From: Bradyrhizobium sp. Rc3b
GTDB lineage: Bacteria; Pseudomonadota; Alphaproteobacteria; Rhizobiales; Xanthobacteraceae
Direction of reading: 5' to 3'
Assembly (NCBI RefSeq): GCF_900114915.1
Contig: NZ_FOUS01000008.1
Span: forward strand, 310,001 to 374,000
Length of the DNA: 64,000 bases
The translations under genes were made by a program, and so were the position numbers. Position 1 is the stretch's first letter. Every line of letters starts with the position of its first letter. Below, piece by piece: positions 34,371 through 44,527 of this stretch. Below the pieces are notes generated by a model, which was given only the letters and a program-made list of their open reading frames with translations, ran no database searches and was not told where the DNA came from.

Positions 34371-36374
34371 TCACTCTCCCGCAGGTTCGACCACCGCGAG
34401 CTCGACGCCCTCCTGCACGATGTCGCCGACCTTGCACTTGATGGACTTCAAGACGCCGGCATAGGGCGCGCGCAGCGTCTGCTCCATCTTCATCACTTCC
34501 AGCGTCAGGATCGGCGCGCCCTTCTCGAGCTTGGCCCCCTCCTCGGCCAGCACGGCGACGACGGTGCCCGGCAGCGGCGCCGCGATCTTGTCCTCGCCGA
34601 TATGCTCCTCGCTCTCGCCGCCGAACGGATCGACCCAATGCAGGTCGAAGCGGCCGTTGCGCGTGCGCAGGTAAAGCTCATGGCCGGCGACGACCGCGGC
34701 GACCGACGATTTGACGCCGTCAAGCGTCAGGTCGAAGCCGCCGTCGCGCGGCGCGATCGCAAATGCCAATTCGCGTTCGCCGATGATCAGCGTCGACGGA
34801 CCGCTGCCGTAGTTCAGCACGATCTTCTGCTCGGGCCCGTGCCCGACACGAAAGGCAAAGCTGCGCTGGCGGCGGCCGACCGGCTGCCAGCCAAAGGTCC
34901 GCCAGGGCGAATTCGCCTCCGCCTGCGCCGCCTGTCGTTCGTCGCTGATAATAGCGGCCACCGCGGCGCACAGCTCGAGCTCACCCGGCGCCGGCGCGGC
35001 CTGTGTCAGCACCGCCAGCTCACGCTCGATGAAGCCGGTGTCGATCGCATTCGTCCGTACCTTCGGATGCGTCATCAGCGCCGACAGGAACGGGATGTTG
35101 GTGACGATGCCGCGGACGTCGGACTCTTCCAGCCCGCGGTTCAGGCGCTCGATCGCAACGTCCCGCGTTGGCGCCCATGCGATCATCTTTGCGAGCATGG
35201 CGTCGTAATACGGCGAGACGCTATCGCCCTCGCGGTAGCCGGCGTCGATGCGCAGGCCACCGGTCTCGGCGGGCAGCCGCCAGGTCGAGATCCTGCCGAC
35301 CGACGGCATGAAGTTCTTGGTCGGATTCTCCGCGTAGACGCGCGCCTCGACCGCGTGGCCGTTGAGCTTGATCTCGTCCTGCTTCAACGGCAGCGCCTCG
35401 CCGAAGGCGACGCGCAGCTGCCATTCGACGAGGTCGACGCCTGATATCAGCTCGGTCACGGGATGCTCGACCTGCAGACGCGTGTTCATCTCGATGAAGA
35501 AAACGTCCTTGCCGTCGGAGACGAACTCGATGGTGCCGGCACCGACATAGTTCACCGCGCCTGCGGCCTTTCGCGCGGCGGCACAAACCGCCTCGCGCTG
35601 CGCTGGATTGAGCGTCGGCGACGGCGCCTCCTCGATCACCTTCTGGTGCCGGCGCTGCAACGTGCATTCGCGCTCGAACAGCGAGAGCAGATTGCCGTGG
35701 CTGTCGCCGATGATCTGCACCTCGATATGCCGGGGATTGTCGACATATTTCTCGATCAGCATGCGGTCGTCGCCGAACGCGGCCTTGGCCTCTCGCTTGG
35801 CGCTGACGATCGCGGGCGCAAGCTCATCGGCCGAGCGCACGATCCGCATGCCGCGGCCGCCGCCGCCGGCGGAGGCCTTCACCAGGATGGGAAAGCCGAT
35901 CTTGTCGGCCGCCTTCGAAAGCGTCGCCTCGTCCTGGGCCTCGCCGTGATAGCCCGGCACCAGCGGCACGCCGGCCTTCTCCATCAGCTCTTTCGAGCCG
36001 GACTTCGAGCCCATCGCCGTCATCATCCCGGCGGTCGGGCCGACGAACACCAGCCCTGCATCGAAGCAGGCCCGTGCGAATTCGGCATTCTCCGACAGGA
36101 AGCCGTAGCCGGGATGCACGGCCTCGGCGCCGGTCTTGCGCGCGGCCTCGATCAGCCGCTCGACATTGAGATAGCTGTCGCGGGCCCGCGCCGGCCCGAG
36201 CAGCACGGCCTCGTCGGCGAGCGCGACATGCATCGCATCGCGATCGGCCTCGGAATAGACCGCGACCGTGCGCAGGCCCATGGCGCGTGCGGTGCGGATG
36301 ACGCGGCAGGCGATCTCGCCGCGGTTGGCGATCAGGAGGGTGCGAAAACGGCGGTAGAGCTTTGAGCGGTCCAT
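34371..36374 (-). CDS. mccA: Methylcrotonyl-CoA carboxylase, biotin-containing alpha subunit
   Basis: The subunit carboxylates its own biotin with ATP and bicarbonate for the conversion of 3-methylcrotonyl-CoA to 3-methylglutaconyl-CoA. The 667-residue protein has biotin carboxylase at residues 8-455 (LLIANRGEIACRVIRTA, ATP loop KASAGGGGRGMR, EMNTRLQVEHPVTE). A linker domain follows, and the C-terminal biotinyl domain has LEVMKMEQT (Lys629). I start at the ATG at 36374, four bases after mccB, rather than at an upstream ATG inside mccB. The neighbours identify it as MCC rather than acetyl- or propionyl-CoA carboxylase. Confidence 0.94.
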   Translation of the reverse strand: MDRSKLYRRFRTLLIANRGEIACRVIRTARAMGLRTVAVYSEADRDAMHVALADEAVLLGPARARDSYLNVERLIEAARKTGAEAVHPGYGFLSENAEFARACFDAGLVFVGPTAGMMTAMGSKSGSKELMEKAGVPLVPGYHGEAQDEATLSKAADKIGFPILVKASAGGGGRGMRIVRSADELAPAIVSAKREAKAAFGDDRMLIEKYVDNPRHIEVQIIGDSHGNLLSLFERECTLQRRHQKVIEEAPSPTLNPAQREAVCAAARKAAGAVNYVGAGTIEFVSDGKDVFFIEMNTRLQVEHPVTELISGVDLVEWQLRVAFGEALPLKQDEIKLNGHAVEARVYAENPTKNFMPSVGRISTWRLPAETGGLRIDAGYREGDSVSPYYDAMLAKMIAWAPTRDVAIERLNRGLEESDVRGIVTNIPFLSALMTHPKVRTNAIDTGFIERELAVLTQAAPAPGELELCAAVAAIISDERQAAQAEANSPWRTFGWQPVGRRQRSFAFRVGHGPEQKIVLNYGSGPSTLIIGERELAFAIAPRDGGFDLTLDGVKSSVAAVVAGHELYLRTRNGRFDLHWVDPFGGESEEHIGEDKIAAPLPGTVVAVLAEEGAKLEKGAPILTLEVMKMEQTLRAPYAGVLKSIKCKVGDIVQEGVELAVVEPAGE

Positions 36375-36378
36375 CGCA

Positions 36379-37983
36379 TCACATCCTGAACAGGCCGAAT
36401 TTTGTCGGCTCGATCGGCGCATTCGACGCCGCCGAGAGGCCAAGGCCGAGCACGAGGCGAGTATCGGCCGGGTCGATGACGCCGTCGTCCCACAGCCGCG
36501 CCGTGGCATAATATGGGTGCCCCTGGCTCTCATATTGCGCGCGGATGGGCTCGCGGAATTTGTCTTCCTCTTCCTTCGACCAGCTATCGCCCTTGGCCTC
36601 GATATTGTCGCGGCGGACCTGGCTCAGCACCATCGAGGCCTGCTCGCCGCCCATCACCGAGATGCGCGCGTTCGGCCACATCCAGAGGAAGCGCGGTGAG
36701 TACGCCCGGCCGCACATGCCGTAATTGCCGGCGCCGTAGGAGCCGCCGATCACCACGGTGAATTTCGGCACCGAGGCGGTCGCGACCGCCGTCACCAGCT
36801 TGGCGCCGTCGCGCGCGATGCCGCCGGCCTCGTATTTCTTGCCGACCATGAAGCCAGTGATGTTCTGCAGGAACACCAGGGGAATGCCGCGTTGGCAGCA
36901 CAGCTCGATGAAATGAGCGCCTTTCAGTGAACTCTCACTAAAGAGAATGCCGTTGTTGGCGATGATGCCGACCGGATAGCCCCAGATATGGGCGAAGCCG
37001 CAGACCAGCGTCGTGCCGTAGAGCTTCTTGAATTCGTCAAACTCGGAGCCATCCACGACGCGCGCGATGATGTCGCGCACGTCGAACGGCTTTCTGCCGT
37101 CGACCGGCACCACGCCGTAAATCTCCTCCGCAGCAAACAGCGGCTCACGCGCCGGATGCATATTGAGGTTCGGCCGCACCGACGGCTTCAGCGTGCCGAC
37201 GATGCGCCGGGCGATGCCGATCGCGTGCGCATCGTTCTGTGCGTAATGGTCCGTCACGCCCGACTGGCGCGAATGCACGTCGGCGCCGCCGAGCTCCTCG
37301 GCGCTGACGACCTCGCCGGTCGCGGCCTTCACCAGCGGCGGGCCGCCGAGGAAGATGGTGCCTTGGTTGCGCACGATGATGCTCTCGTCCGACATCGCGG
37401 GGACATAGGCGCCGCCGGCGGTGCAGGAGCCCATCACGATCGCGATCTGCGGAATGCCCTGGGAGGACATCTGCGCCTGGTTGTAGAAGATGCGGCCGAA
37501 ATGCCGCTCGTCCGGGAAGATCTCATCCTGCAGCGGCAGGAAGGCGCCGCCGGAATCGACCATGTAGACGCAGGGCAGATTGTTCTGCCGCGCCACGTCC
37601 TGCGCACGCAGATGCTTCTTCACGGTCATGGGGTAATAGGTGCCACCCTTGATCGTGGCGTCGTTGGCGACGATCATGCATTCGCGCCCCGAAATGCGCC
37701 CCACGCCCGTCACGACGCTCGCCGAATGCACATCGCCGCCATAGAGGCCGTAGGCCGCGAGCGGTGACAGCTCCAGGAACGAGGTGCCGGGATCGACCAG
37801 GAGGTCGACGCGCTCGCGTGCCAGCATCTTGCCGCGCGAGGTGTGGCGGTTGCGCGAGACCTCGCCGCCACCGCCGGCGACCTGGCTGAGCTTTTCACGC
37901 AAGTCCGCGACCAGGGTGCGCATCGCCTCGGAATTGCGCGCAAAGTCGGATGAAGACGGATCGATGCTGGAATGGAGCGGCAT
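36379..37983 (-). CDS. mccB: Methylcrotonyl-CoA carboxylase, carboxyltransferase beta subunit
   Basis: This 534-residue crotonase-fold subunit transfers CO2 from biotin to 3-methylcrotonyl-CoA. It has both halves of the carboxyltransferase, including [36 protein letters not shown] and a late [16 protein letters not shown] oxyanion region. Length and motif set match MccB rather than PccB. It lies 24 bases downstream of ivd and four bases before mccA, so the carboxylase subunits are made from one message. Confidence 0.94.
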   Translation of the reverse strand: MPLHSSIDPSSSDFARNSEAMRTLVADLREKLSQVAGGGGEVSRNRHTSRGKMLARERVDLLVDPGTSFLELSPLAAYGLYGGDVHSASVVTGVGRISGRECMIVANDATIKGGTYYPMTVKKHLRAQDVARQNNLPCVYMVDSGGAFLPLQDEIFPDERHFGRIFYNQAQMSSQGIPQIAIVMGSCTAGGAYVPAMSDESIIVRNQGTIFLGGPPLVKAATGEVVSAEELGGADVHSRQSGVTDHYAQNDAHAIGIARRIVGTLKPSVRPNLNMHPAREPLFAAEEIYGVVPVDGRKPFDVRDIIARVVDGSEFDEFKKLYGTTLVCGFAHIWGYPVGIIANNGILFSESSLKGAHFIELCCQRGIPLVFLQNITGFMVGKKYEAGGIARDGAKLVTAVATASVPKFTVVIGGSYGAGNYGMCGRAYSPRFLWMWPNARISVMGGEQASMVLSQVRRDNIEAKGDSWSKEEEDKFREPIRAQYESQGHPYYATARLWDDGVIDPADTRLVLGLGLSAASNAPIEPTKFGLFRM

Positions 37984-38007
37984 GTTGATTCCAATGAGTG
38001 AAGGTTT

Positions 38008-39180
38008 TTAAGCCGTCTCGGACATCAGTTCGCGGCCGATCAGCATGCGGCGAACTTCGGACGTCCCCGCGCCGATCTCGTACAGCTTGGCGTCGCGCCA
38101 CAGACGCCCCACAGGGAATTCGCTGGTATAGCCGACGCCGCCGAGCGCCTGGATCGCCTCGCCGGCCATCCACGTTGCCTTCTCCGCGGAATAGAGGATC
38201 GCCGCGGCCGCATCCTTGCGCAAGCTGCGGGCGTGGTCGGCGCGGTCGCAAGCGCGTCCCACCGCATAGACATAGGCGCGCGTGGCCTGCCACGTCGCGT
38301 ACATGTCGGCGAGCTTGCCCTGCATCAGCTGGAAATCGCCGATCGGCTGGCCGAACTGCTTGCGCTCGTGCATGTAGGGCACGACCGCGTCCATGCACGC
38401 CGCCATGATCCCGAGCGGGCCGCCCGACAGCACCGCGCGCTCATAGTCGAGGCCGGACATCAGCACCTTGACGCCCTCACCCACCTTGCCCATCACATTC
38501 TCCTCCGGCACCTCGCAATCGTCGAAGAACAAGGGATAGGTGTTGGAGCCGCGCATGCCGAGCTTGTCGAGATGCTGGCCGTGGGTGAAACCCTTGAAGC
38601 CCTTCTCGACGAGGAAAGCCGTCATGCCGCGCGGGCCGGCCTCCGGATCGGTCTTGGCGTAGACCACCAGCACGTCGGCGTCGCCGCCATTGGTGATCCA
38701 CATCTTCGAGCCGTTGAGGACGTAGCGGTCGCCGCGCTTGTCGGCGCGCAGCTTCATCGAGACCACGTCGGAGCCGGCGCCCGGCTCGGACATCGCGAGC
38801 GCGCCGACATAGTCGCCGGAGATCAGCTTCGGCAAATAGCGCTGGCGCTGCGCGTCATTGCCGTTGCGGCGGATCTGGTTGACGCAGAGGTTGGAATGGG
38901 CGCCGTAGGACAGCCCCACGGCAGCGGAGCCGCGCGAAATCTCCTCCATGGCGACGATGTGGGCGAGATAGCCCATGTTCGAGCCGCCATATTGCTCCGG
39001 CGCGGTCATGCCGAGCAGGCCAAGGTCGCCGAAGCGCTTCCAGAGGTCTGCGGGGAACAGATTGGCCTTCTCGATGTCGGCCGCGCGCGGGGTGATCTCG
39101 GCCTCCACGAAGGCGCGAAGCGTGTCGCGCAACATGCCGACGTCTTCGCCCAGATCGAAGTCGATGCTCGGGATGTTCAA
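38008..39180 (-). CDS. ivd: Isovaleryl-CoA dehydrogenase
   Basis: This FAD enzyme oxidises isovaleryl-CoA to 3-methylcrotonyl-CoA and passes electrons to ETF. The 390-residue acyl-CoA dehydrogenase has [11 protein letters not shown] and [19 protein letters not shown] for FAD binding. The catalytic base is Glu247 in [16 protein letters not shown], the position specific to isovaleryl-CoA dehydrogenases; short-chain enzymes have it in the C-terminal region. The start is a TTG (39178-39180) with a GGAGG ribosome binding site seven bases away. It is the first gene of ivd-mccB-mccA-mvaB. Confidence 0.94.
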   Translation of the reverse strand: MNIPSIDFDLGEDVGMLRDTLRAFVEAEITPRAADIEKANLFPADLWKRFGDLGLLGMTAPEQYGGSNMGYLAHIVAMEEISRGSAAVGLSYGAHSNLCVNQIRRNGNDAQRQRYLPKLISGDYVGALAMSEPGAGSDVVSMKLRADKRGDRYVLNGSKMWITNGGDADVLVVYAKTDPEAGPRGMTAFLVEKGFKGFTHGQHLDKLGMRGSNTYPLFFDDCEVPEENVMGKVGEGVKVLMSGLDYERAVLSGGPLGIMAACMDAVVPYMHERKQFGQPIGDFQLMQGKLADMYATWQATRAYVYAVGRACDRADHARSLRKDAAAAILYSAEKATWMAGEAIQALGGVGYTSEFPVGRLWRDAKLYEIGAGTSEVRRMLIGRELMSETA

Positions 39181-39303
39181 GGCGATTCCTCCGTATTTTG
39201 GGGACCGAACCTAGCGGGGTCAGGGCCCTCTTGCGGTCGAAAAGGTTGCATTTTCCGCCAAACTTGGCGAGGATTTTCCCGAGAGAATTTCCAAAGGTTC
39301 GCA

Positions 39304-40332
39304 ATGCCCTTTCAAGCCGCAACCGCGATCCCGCGCCGCGCCGTCACCCCCGCCGCCTTCGTGCGGGGCGTGGTTGCCGCCTATGCGCGATACGGACGGG
39401 ATCCGGCCGAGGCGTTGCAGCGGGGTCAGGTAGCGCCAGACCTTGTCAATTCTCCGGACGGGCGGGTCACGGCCGCCCAGTTCGAGGCCCTGGCGGGCCA
39501 TGCCATGCGCGAGCTCGACGACGAGGCGCTCGGCTGGTTCTCGCGCCGCCTGCCCTTCGGCACCTACGGCATGCTGTGCCGCGCCTCGATCACAGCGCCT
39601 ACGCTGGAGGTGGCGCTCAAGCGCTGGTGCCGGCATCACCGCCTGCTCACCGAGGACGTGCTGCTCGATCTCGAGCTCAGTGAGGAGACCGCCGTGGTCT
39701 CCATCCGGGAGCTGCGCGATCTCGGGCCCTTACGCGAATTCTGCCTGGTCACCCTGCTCCGCTACGTGCTCGGCTTCTCCTGCTGGGCCGTCGATTCCCA
39801 GATCGCGCTCCGCGCGGCGGAGTTCCCGTACGCGGAGCCCGGCCATGTCTCGGTCTATCCGACCATCTTTTGCCGGACCGTCCGCTTCGATGCGGACCGC
39901 GCCGCTATCATCTTCGACAAGCATTATCTCTCGCTGCCGCTGACGCGCAGCGCCGCCGATCTCGACAACATGCTCAAGGGCGCGCTCAGGCTGACCGTGC
40001 TGCCTTATCGGCGCGACCGGCTGCTGGTCGAGCGTGTCCGCCGCGTGCTCCGCAATGCGCGCGGACGCAGTCTTGGTGCCGAGGACGTCGCGAGCGAGCT
40101 TGCGCTCTCCACCCGCACCATGCACCGGCGCCTGCGCGAGGAGGCCACCTCGTTGCGCGATCTCAAGGAAGAGGCAAAATTCGAACTGGCAAAACAGGAG
40201 CTGATGCGAGGCCGCACGCCGATCAAACGCATCGCCGAGATCGCGGGCTTCCGCAACGAGAAGAGCTTTTCCCGCGCCTTCCGCACCTGGACCGGTGCCT
40301 CGCCGCGCGAGTTTCGCGGCCGGTATCGCTGA
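39304..40332 (+). CDS. AraC-family regulator divergent from the leucine-catabolic operon
   Basis: This 342-residue regulator has an N-terminal AraC_binding_2-like (OruR/ArgR-type) sensing domain of about 220 residues and a C-terminal AraC DNA-binding domain with two helix-turn-helix units (LGAEDVASELALSTRTMHRR and PIKRIAEIAGFRNEKSFSRA). It is transcribed away from ivd across a 123-base spacer that must contain both promoters. It therefore probably activates the operon in response to a leucine-derived acid or CoA ester; the effector is inferred only from position. Confidence 0.9.
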   Translation: MPFQAATAIPRRAVTPAAFVRGVVAAYARYGRDPAEALQRGQVAPDLVNSPDGRVTAAQFEALAGHAMRELDDEALGWFSRRLPFGTYGMLCRASITAPTLEVALKRWCRHHRLLTEDVLLDLELSEETAVVSIRELRDLGPLREFCLVTLLRYVLGFSCWAVDSQIALRAAEFPYAEPGHVSVYPTIFCRTVRFDADRAAIIFDKHYLSLPLTRSAADLDNMLKGALRLTVLPYRRDRLLVERVRRVLRNARGRSLGAEDVASELALSTRTMHRRLREEATSLRDLKEEAKFELAKQELMRGRTPIKRIAEIAGFRNEKSFSRAFRTWTGASPREFRGRYR

Positions 40333-40365
40333 GACACGCCCGCTGTCGCATCACTGTCATGAATT

Positions 40366-40402
40366 TGCGGCCTCCAAGATGAACTCTCGGAGGCCGCAGT
40401 TT
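40366..40402. terminator. Bidirectional terminator between araC and DUF3551 genes
   Basis: TGCGGCCTCC and GGAGGCCGCA form a 10-bp stem with a 13-base loop. TTT follows on the plus strand and AAATTC/GAATTT flanks the other side. It lies between two convergent genes. Confidence 0.7.
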
Positions 40403-40421
40403 CGAAACCCGTCTTCAGGCG

Positions 40422-40715
40422 TTAATTCGAGTTGGTCTGCGCGCCCGGGCGAAGCTTGGTGCGCGACTGCTTCGGCTGATAGGCCAGCGCGTCGTTCGAG
40501 GTCTTCGCGCCGCCGCTCTGCGAGCAGGTGCCCCCGATCCCGCCCGCCGCAGCCCGGCAGGCTTCCATCGTCGGATAGCCGCAGCCATGAGCGGCCTGGG
40601 CGCCGTTGGTGATGCAGTACTCTTCCGCCTGCGCGGCGGGTGCGGTCATCATGAGAAACGCCGATGCAAACAGCGTCGCAGCGGATGCGACAATCGTCTT
40701 CGAGGTCGAGGTCAT
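40422..40715 (-). CDS. DUF3551 secreted protein
   Basis: This 97-residue protein has a signal peptide ending AAQAEE and a compact cysteine-containing core (EYCITNGAQAAHGCGYPTME, then CRAAAGGIGGTC). The four cysteines and the GYPTMEACRAAAGG pattern are the DUF3551 hallmark. The family is strongly expanded in Bradyrhizobium and has no known function. The tail after residue 70 is polar and probably disordered. Confidence 0.85.
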   Translation of the reverse strand: MTSTSKTIVASAATLFASAFLMMTAPAAQAEEYCITNGAQAAHGCGYPTMEACRAAAGGIGGTCSQSGGAKTSNDALAYQPKQSRTKLRPGAQTNSN

Positions 40716-40958
40716 GGTGTCTTGTCCAGCTTCAGGGGTCCCACAAAAGAGTCCTCAGGATGCGACGCAGGCTGAGGTTCACCCCTTGCATCTAGGCGGC
40801 GCACCGAGACCGGCAATCACGTCTCAGCGCATCGCAGGACTTCCAAAATCACATGTCACAGTTATGTGAGTTAATCAGCATTATAGTGCTGACGTCGAAG
40901 ACACGTAGCGCGGTCCGATTTTTCGCGATCGTGGAGTAACGGCGCCTGGAGCGTTCCC

Positions 40959-41450
40959 CTATCCCGCCGATACCGCCGCGACGTCCTGCAGAGGCAGCGG
41001 CACATCCTTCGCGACGCCCAACACCGGAAAGCTGCGGACGTTCTTCACGTCAGGCATTGCCGCGAAATGCAGCAGCTGCTGGCGCATGCTCTCGACGCTC
41101 GGCGCCACGCATCTCAGGAGATAGTCGGTGTCGCCCGAAATCCGCCAGCATTGCTGGATGCGCGGGATCGCAGCGATCGAGCTCTCGAACGCCTCCAGCA
41201 CCGGCTGGGCCTGGCTGCCGAGCTGGATCGAGACGAACGAGACCACCTCATAGCCGAGCCGCCGCTCGTCGATGACGGCCCGCACCGCCCGGATCACGCC
41301 GCGGCTGAACAGCGATTTCAGCCGTCGCAGGCAGTTGGGCGCGGACACGCCGACGCGCAGCGCCAGCTCGTTGTTGCGGATACGCCCGTCCTGCTGCAGC
41401 TCGGATAATATCTTCAGATCGACGCCGTCGAGCTGGTCACGCCCCGCCAT
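40959..41450 (-). CDS. Lrp/AsnC-family transcriptional regulator
   Basis: This 163-residue regulator has an N-terminal helix-turn-helix (LDGVDLKILSELQQDGRIRN, then RVGVSAPNCLRRLKSLFSRG) and a C-terminal RAM domain that binds amino acids and drives oligomerisation (QQCWRISGDTDYLLRCVAPS). The start at 41450 follows GGTGGGGT. An open frame of 108 extra codons runs upstream through repeat R1 and is not credible as protein. The regulator stands alone, so its targets are unclear. Confidence 0.9.
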   Translation of the reverse strand: MAGRDQLDGVDLKILSELQQDGRIRNNELALRVGVSAPNCLRRLKSLFSRGVIRAVRAVIDERRLGYEVVSFVSIQLGSQAQPVLEAFESSIAAIPRIQQCWRISGDTDYLLRCVAPSVESMRQQLLHFAAMPDVKNVRSFPVLGVAKDVPLPLQDVAAVSAG

Positions 41451-41566
41451 ACCCCACCCCGTCGTGGTCCCGATGTCAGGACCAGCGAAGCACGTGGCGG
41501 AATTGGTGCCAAGGGTCCGAACCCGGGGCGCGGCGCTATGGCGTTCGGGAGGAATGCCTCCACGAC

Positions 41567-41689
41567 CGTCATGGCCGGGTTGACCCGGCGATCCACGTTC
41601 GTTCACGCCCACCCAAAACGTGGATGCCCGGGCCTCTGCCTCGCCGAAGCGACTTCGGCCGCGCAGGCGGGACGAGCCCGGGCATGACG
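41567..41689. repeat. Dispersed palindromic repeat, family R1, copy 2
   Basis: It starts CGTCATGGCCGGG and ends CCCGGGCATGACG, with inner GATCCACGTT and ACGTGGATG arms, as in the copy at 13093-13206. The region between the inner and right arms carries a further CCGAAGCGACTTCGG hairpin. It lies between the Lrp gene start and the NDUFS4-like gene end. Confidence 0.88.
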
Positions 41690-41727
41690 AGAACATCACG
41701 TCGTTTGAAGTCGAAGCAGCCGCCTTC

Positions 41728-42033
41728 TCAATGCGTCCAGGGCTCGCCGCGACGGAACGAGAAGTTGTCGGCATAGGCGACTGGGCGGCGGATTGAATCC
41801 TGCGGTTCGATCACCTGGTAGGCGATGCCCTTGCGCTCGCAATAGGCGACCGCCTCTTCCTTGCTGTGGAAGCGCAGCGTGATCTGCTGCTTCATGTCGC
41901 CCGACGAGGTCCAGCCCATCAGCGGCTCGACCGCGCGGGGCTGCTCCGGCTCGTAGTCGAGCTGCCATTCCTTCGCCTTGGACCGGCCGGATTGCATCGC
42001 GTTCTTGGCGGGTTTGAAAATGCGTGCGGTCAT
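41728..42033 (-). CDS. ETC complex I subunit, NDUFS4-like
   Basis: This 101-residue protein belongs to the family of the 18-kDa accessory subunit of NADH:ubiquinone oxidoreductase, found in alphaproteobacteria and mitochondria. Conserved features are RIFKPAKNAMQSGRSKAKEW, LMGWTSSGDMKQQITLRF and YADNFSFRRGEPWTH at the C-terminus. It stabilises complex I near the NADH-binding module on the cytoplasmic side. It is not next to nuo genes here, which is usual for alphaproteobacteria. Confidence 0.9.
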   Translation of the reverse strand: MTARIFKPAKNAMQSGRSKAKEWQLDYEPEQPRAVEPLMGWTSSGDMKQQITLRFHSKEEAVAYCERKGIAYQVIEPQDSIRRPVAYADNFSFRRGEPWTH

Positions 42034-42286
42034 TGGCGGTCCGGCCTCTTCGTCTTTTCGTTCGATTTCGATGCGTCACGGTAGCAGTTGGTGGAAACCT
42101 CAGGGATAGTATACAGACACCGACTGGGAACTGATCGGTGATTCCGGCCCCGGGCACCCCTCACCACCGGTATAGTCATTATGCTGCACCGTGACAATTG
42201 CGTACCCACCTTTCGCGCTGGGGCCCGCCCGGCGGCACTGCTTCGACGACATCAGCGTAACCGCCCCTCCCGAAAGCTCCCGTCGC

Positions 42287-43462
42287 ATGGCCTTCCTGAA
42301 CATCAACGCCACGCTCCCTGAAAAAGGCCGTGACCTCAGGCTCGACCTGTTTCGCGGGGTCGCGAACTGGGCGATCTTCCTCGACCACATCCCCGACAAT
42401 GTCGTGAACTGGGTCACGACGCGCAATTACGGCTTTTCCGACGCCGCCGACTTGTTCGTGTTCATCTCCGGCTATACCGCCTCGTTCGTCTATGCGCGGA
42501 TGATGCTTGAGCGCGGCTTCCTGGTCGGCGCCACCCGGCTGACCAAGCGGGTCTGGCAGCTCTACGTCGCCCACATCATCCTGTTCGTGATCTATATCGC
42601 CTCGATCAGCTATCTGGCGCTGCGCTTCGGCGATAGCGAGATGATCAACGAGTTCAACGTCGCCGGCTTGGTCGACAACGCCACCGAGACGCTACGCCAG
42701 GGCCTGTTCCTGCGCTTCAAGCCGCTCAATCTCGACGTGCTGCCGCTCTACATCGTGCTGATGGGCCTGTTCCCGCCGGTGCTGTGGTTCATGCTGCGCA
42801 AGCCCGATTTGACGATGGTGCTGGCGATCGTGCTGTGGCTGGCGGCGCGTCACTTCGGCTGGAATCTGAACGCCTATCCGGCAGGCCAGTGGTACTTCAA
42901 CCCGTATTGCTGGCAGGTGCTGTTCGTGTTCGGCGCCTGGTGCGCGATGGGCGGCGCGCGGCGCTCGATGACGCTGATCAACGCGCCGATCACGCTCTAT
43001 CTCTGTCTCGGCTATCTCTTGTTCGCGCTGGTCATGACCATGGCCGGCCGCTTCCCCACATTCGGCGGCATGTTCCCGGAGTGGCTGTTCTCGGCCTTCA
43101 ACCCGAACGACAAGACCAACCTTGCGCCCTACCGCTTCATCCACTTCGTCGTGATCGTGATCCTGGTGATCCGCTTCGTGCCAAAGGAATGGCCGGGGCT
43201 GGAATGGAAGGTGTTCGATCCCCTGATCGTCTGCGGCCAGCAGTCGCTCGCCGTGTTCTGCGTCGGCGTGTTCCTGTCCTTCGTCGGCCATTTCGAGCTG
43301 TCGATGAGCTCGGGCTCGCTGCTCGCACAGATCTTCGTCAGCGTTGCCGGCATCGCGATCATGACGACGGTGGCCTATTACATCTCGTGGTCGAAGAAGC
43401 AGGACAAGCCGCTGAAGCCACCGCCGCCCAAGCCGGCGACAGCCCCGGCGCAAGCGGCCTGA
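42287..43462 (+). CDS. OpgC-family membrane protein
   Basis: This protein of 391 residues has about ten membrane segments and the OpgC family head (EKGRDLRLDLFRGVANWAIF, then LDHIPDNVVNWVTTRNYGFS). In enterobacteria OpgC adds succinyl groups to osmoregulated periplasmic glucans. Bradyrhizobium makes cyclic beta-glucans, so a role in decorating these is plausible but unproven. A Pro/Lys-rich tail (LKPPPPKPATAPAQAA) ends the protein. I chose the ATG at 42287 because it sits just before the conserved head; the frame is open 32 codons upstream and no ribosome binding site is convincing for either. Confidence 0.82.
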   Translation: MAFLNINATLPEKGRDLRLDLFRGVANWAIFLDHIPDNVVNWVTTRNYGFSDAADLFVFISGYTASFVYARMMLERGFLVGATRLTKRVWQLYVAHIILFVIYIASISYLALRFGDSEMINEFNVAGLVDNATETLRQGLFLRFKPLNLDVLPLYIVLMGLFPPVLWFMLRKPDLTMVLAIVLWLAARHFGWNLNAYPAGQWYFNPYCWQVLFVFGAWCAMGGARRSMTLINAPITLYLCLGYLLFALVMTMAGRFPTFGGMFPEWLFSAFNPNDKTNLAPYRFIHFVVIVILVIRFVPKEWPGLEWKVFDPLIVCGQQSLAVFCVGVFLSFVGHFELSMSSGSLLAQIFVSVAGIAIMTTVAYYISWSKKQDKPLKPPPPKPATAPAQAA

Positions 43463-43475
43463 TCCGGGAACGCCT

Positions 43476-43503
43476 GGCGGTTGAAGCGCGACCTTCAACC
43501 GCC
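43476..43503. terminator. Strong hairpin downstream of opgC
   Basis: GGCGGTTGAAG and CTTCAACCGCC form a perfect 11-bp stem with a six-base loop, 14 bases after the OpgC stop. There is no T run on the plus strand, so it may be a terminator of limited strength or an RNA-stabilising hairpin. Confidence 0.55.
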
Positions 43504-43572
43504 ATGGCCGAGATCGACGGCCTCAGCAAAAGCCCAAGGCGCGATGATGGTTCATTCCGAGCTCGTCGCGCT

Positions 43573-43767
43573 TCACGCGGCTTCTTCGCCGTCGAACTCG
43601 GTGAATTTCTTGTAGATCCAGTCGCGGCCGTCATGGCGGCGCCAGACCTTGCCGACCACGAGCTGCCCGTTGATCGAGCGACGGGGCACGAACACGGTCC
43701 AGAGGTGCCAGATCTCGCTCCAGCTCGATTGCGGACCGGCGGTTTTGAAGTTGCGATCGAAAGACAT
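43573..43767 (-). CDS. Hypothetical 64-residue protein
   Basis: The protein starts MSFDRNFKTAGPQSSWSEIW and is rich in Trp, Arg and Lys (SINGQLVVGKVWRRHDGRDW). It lacks a signal or membrane segment. Conserved-looking spacing of tryptophans suggests a small folded domain, but I recognise no family. Confidence 0.6.
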   Translation of the reverse strand: MSFDRNFKTAGPQSSWSEIWHLWTVFVPRRSINGQLVVGKVWRRHDGRDWIYKKFTEFDGEEAA

Positions 43768-44527
43768 GACGCAGAACTCACAGGATATGCGCGCTGCGAC
43801 GAACCGTGACCTTGTGTGAGCACGACTTGCAGGCAGCCCGTCGCGAGCCGGAATCGATCTGATAACGATCGCCGAAGCGGCCGCAACAACCGCTCATCCT
43901 TAACCTAACCAGTCAACCTTACTTCGCGCGGCCTGGGGCCGAGATCGGTTGAAAGCCGGCGCCGATTTATCTACAATACGCGCGCGATTTGAGAATGACC
44001 GCGCCATCTTGGGCGCGTGGCGATTTGATTGAGCTGACGTCCAATTTTGTGAATTGAAATTTCGAGAATCTCGTCAGGGCGACCACAATGAATTTGCAGT
44101 GTGAACGTCTGCGCCTGGCGCTGCGATCGACGCCTCCTGCGCCAATCGCAAGGATGCCGGCGCATGAGCTGCCGAAAGCCGCCAACGACAACCACGGGAT
44201 TTGGCCCCTGCTGCCGTTTCCGCTCGGCTGGTACGCCTCGAGCTGAGGGGGCGGATCCGAAAGGCGACACCTGAAAAGCGCAACGCCGCGCAAGCGGAAT
44301 ATCATCGCTTGGCGGCGTCCGTTTAGACATTGGGCGCTGAAATCCCCAACACACTTATGTCTATGGCGACAGCCAAAGGTTCGATCCGGCGTCGGCAATT
44401 CTGTCCCGGTCCGCGAGGGCGCAGTGGCCTGAAACATCGCGAAGAAATCGCGGGGACGCCGTAAGCCCTGCCTGTCAGATCACGTCGGAGGTCGCAGGGA
44501 AAAGCCTAGGAGATTCACCCCCAGAAC
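43768..44527. other. Long intergenic region, relatively AT-rich
   Basis: This 760-base stretch has no frame I accept as coding; overlapping open frames on both strands are short and Arg/Ser-rich. It contains TGGGCGCTGAAATCCCC at 44331-44347, a motif found twice more in inverted arrangement at 49964-50093. It could hold an unannotated RNA or a decayed gene. Confidence 0.5.

Noticed and set aside
41451-41774. N-terminal extension of the Lrp regulator
   Set aside because: The upstream open frame is mostly repeat R1 and has no protein-like composition. A good ribosome binding site precedes the Met at 41450, which matches the family length.
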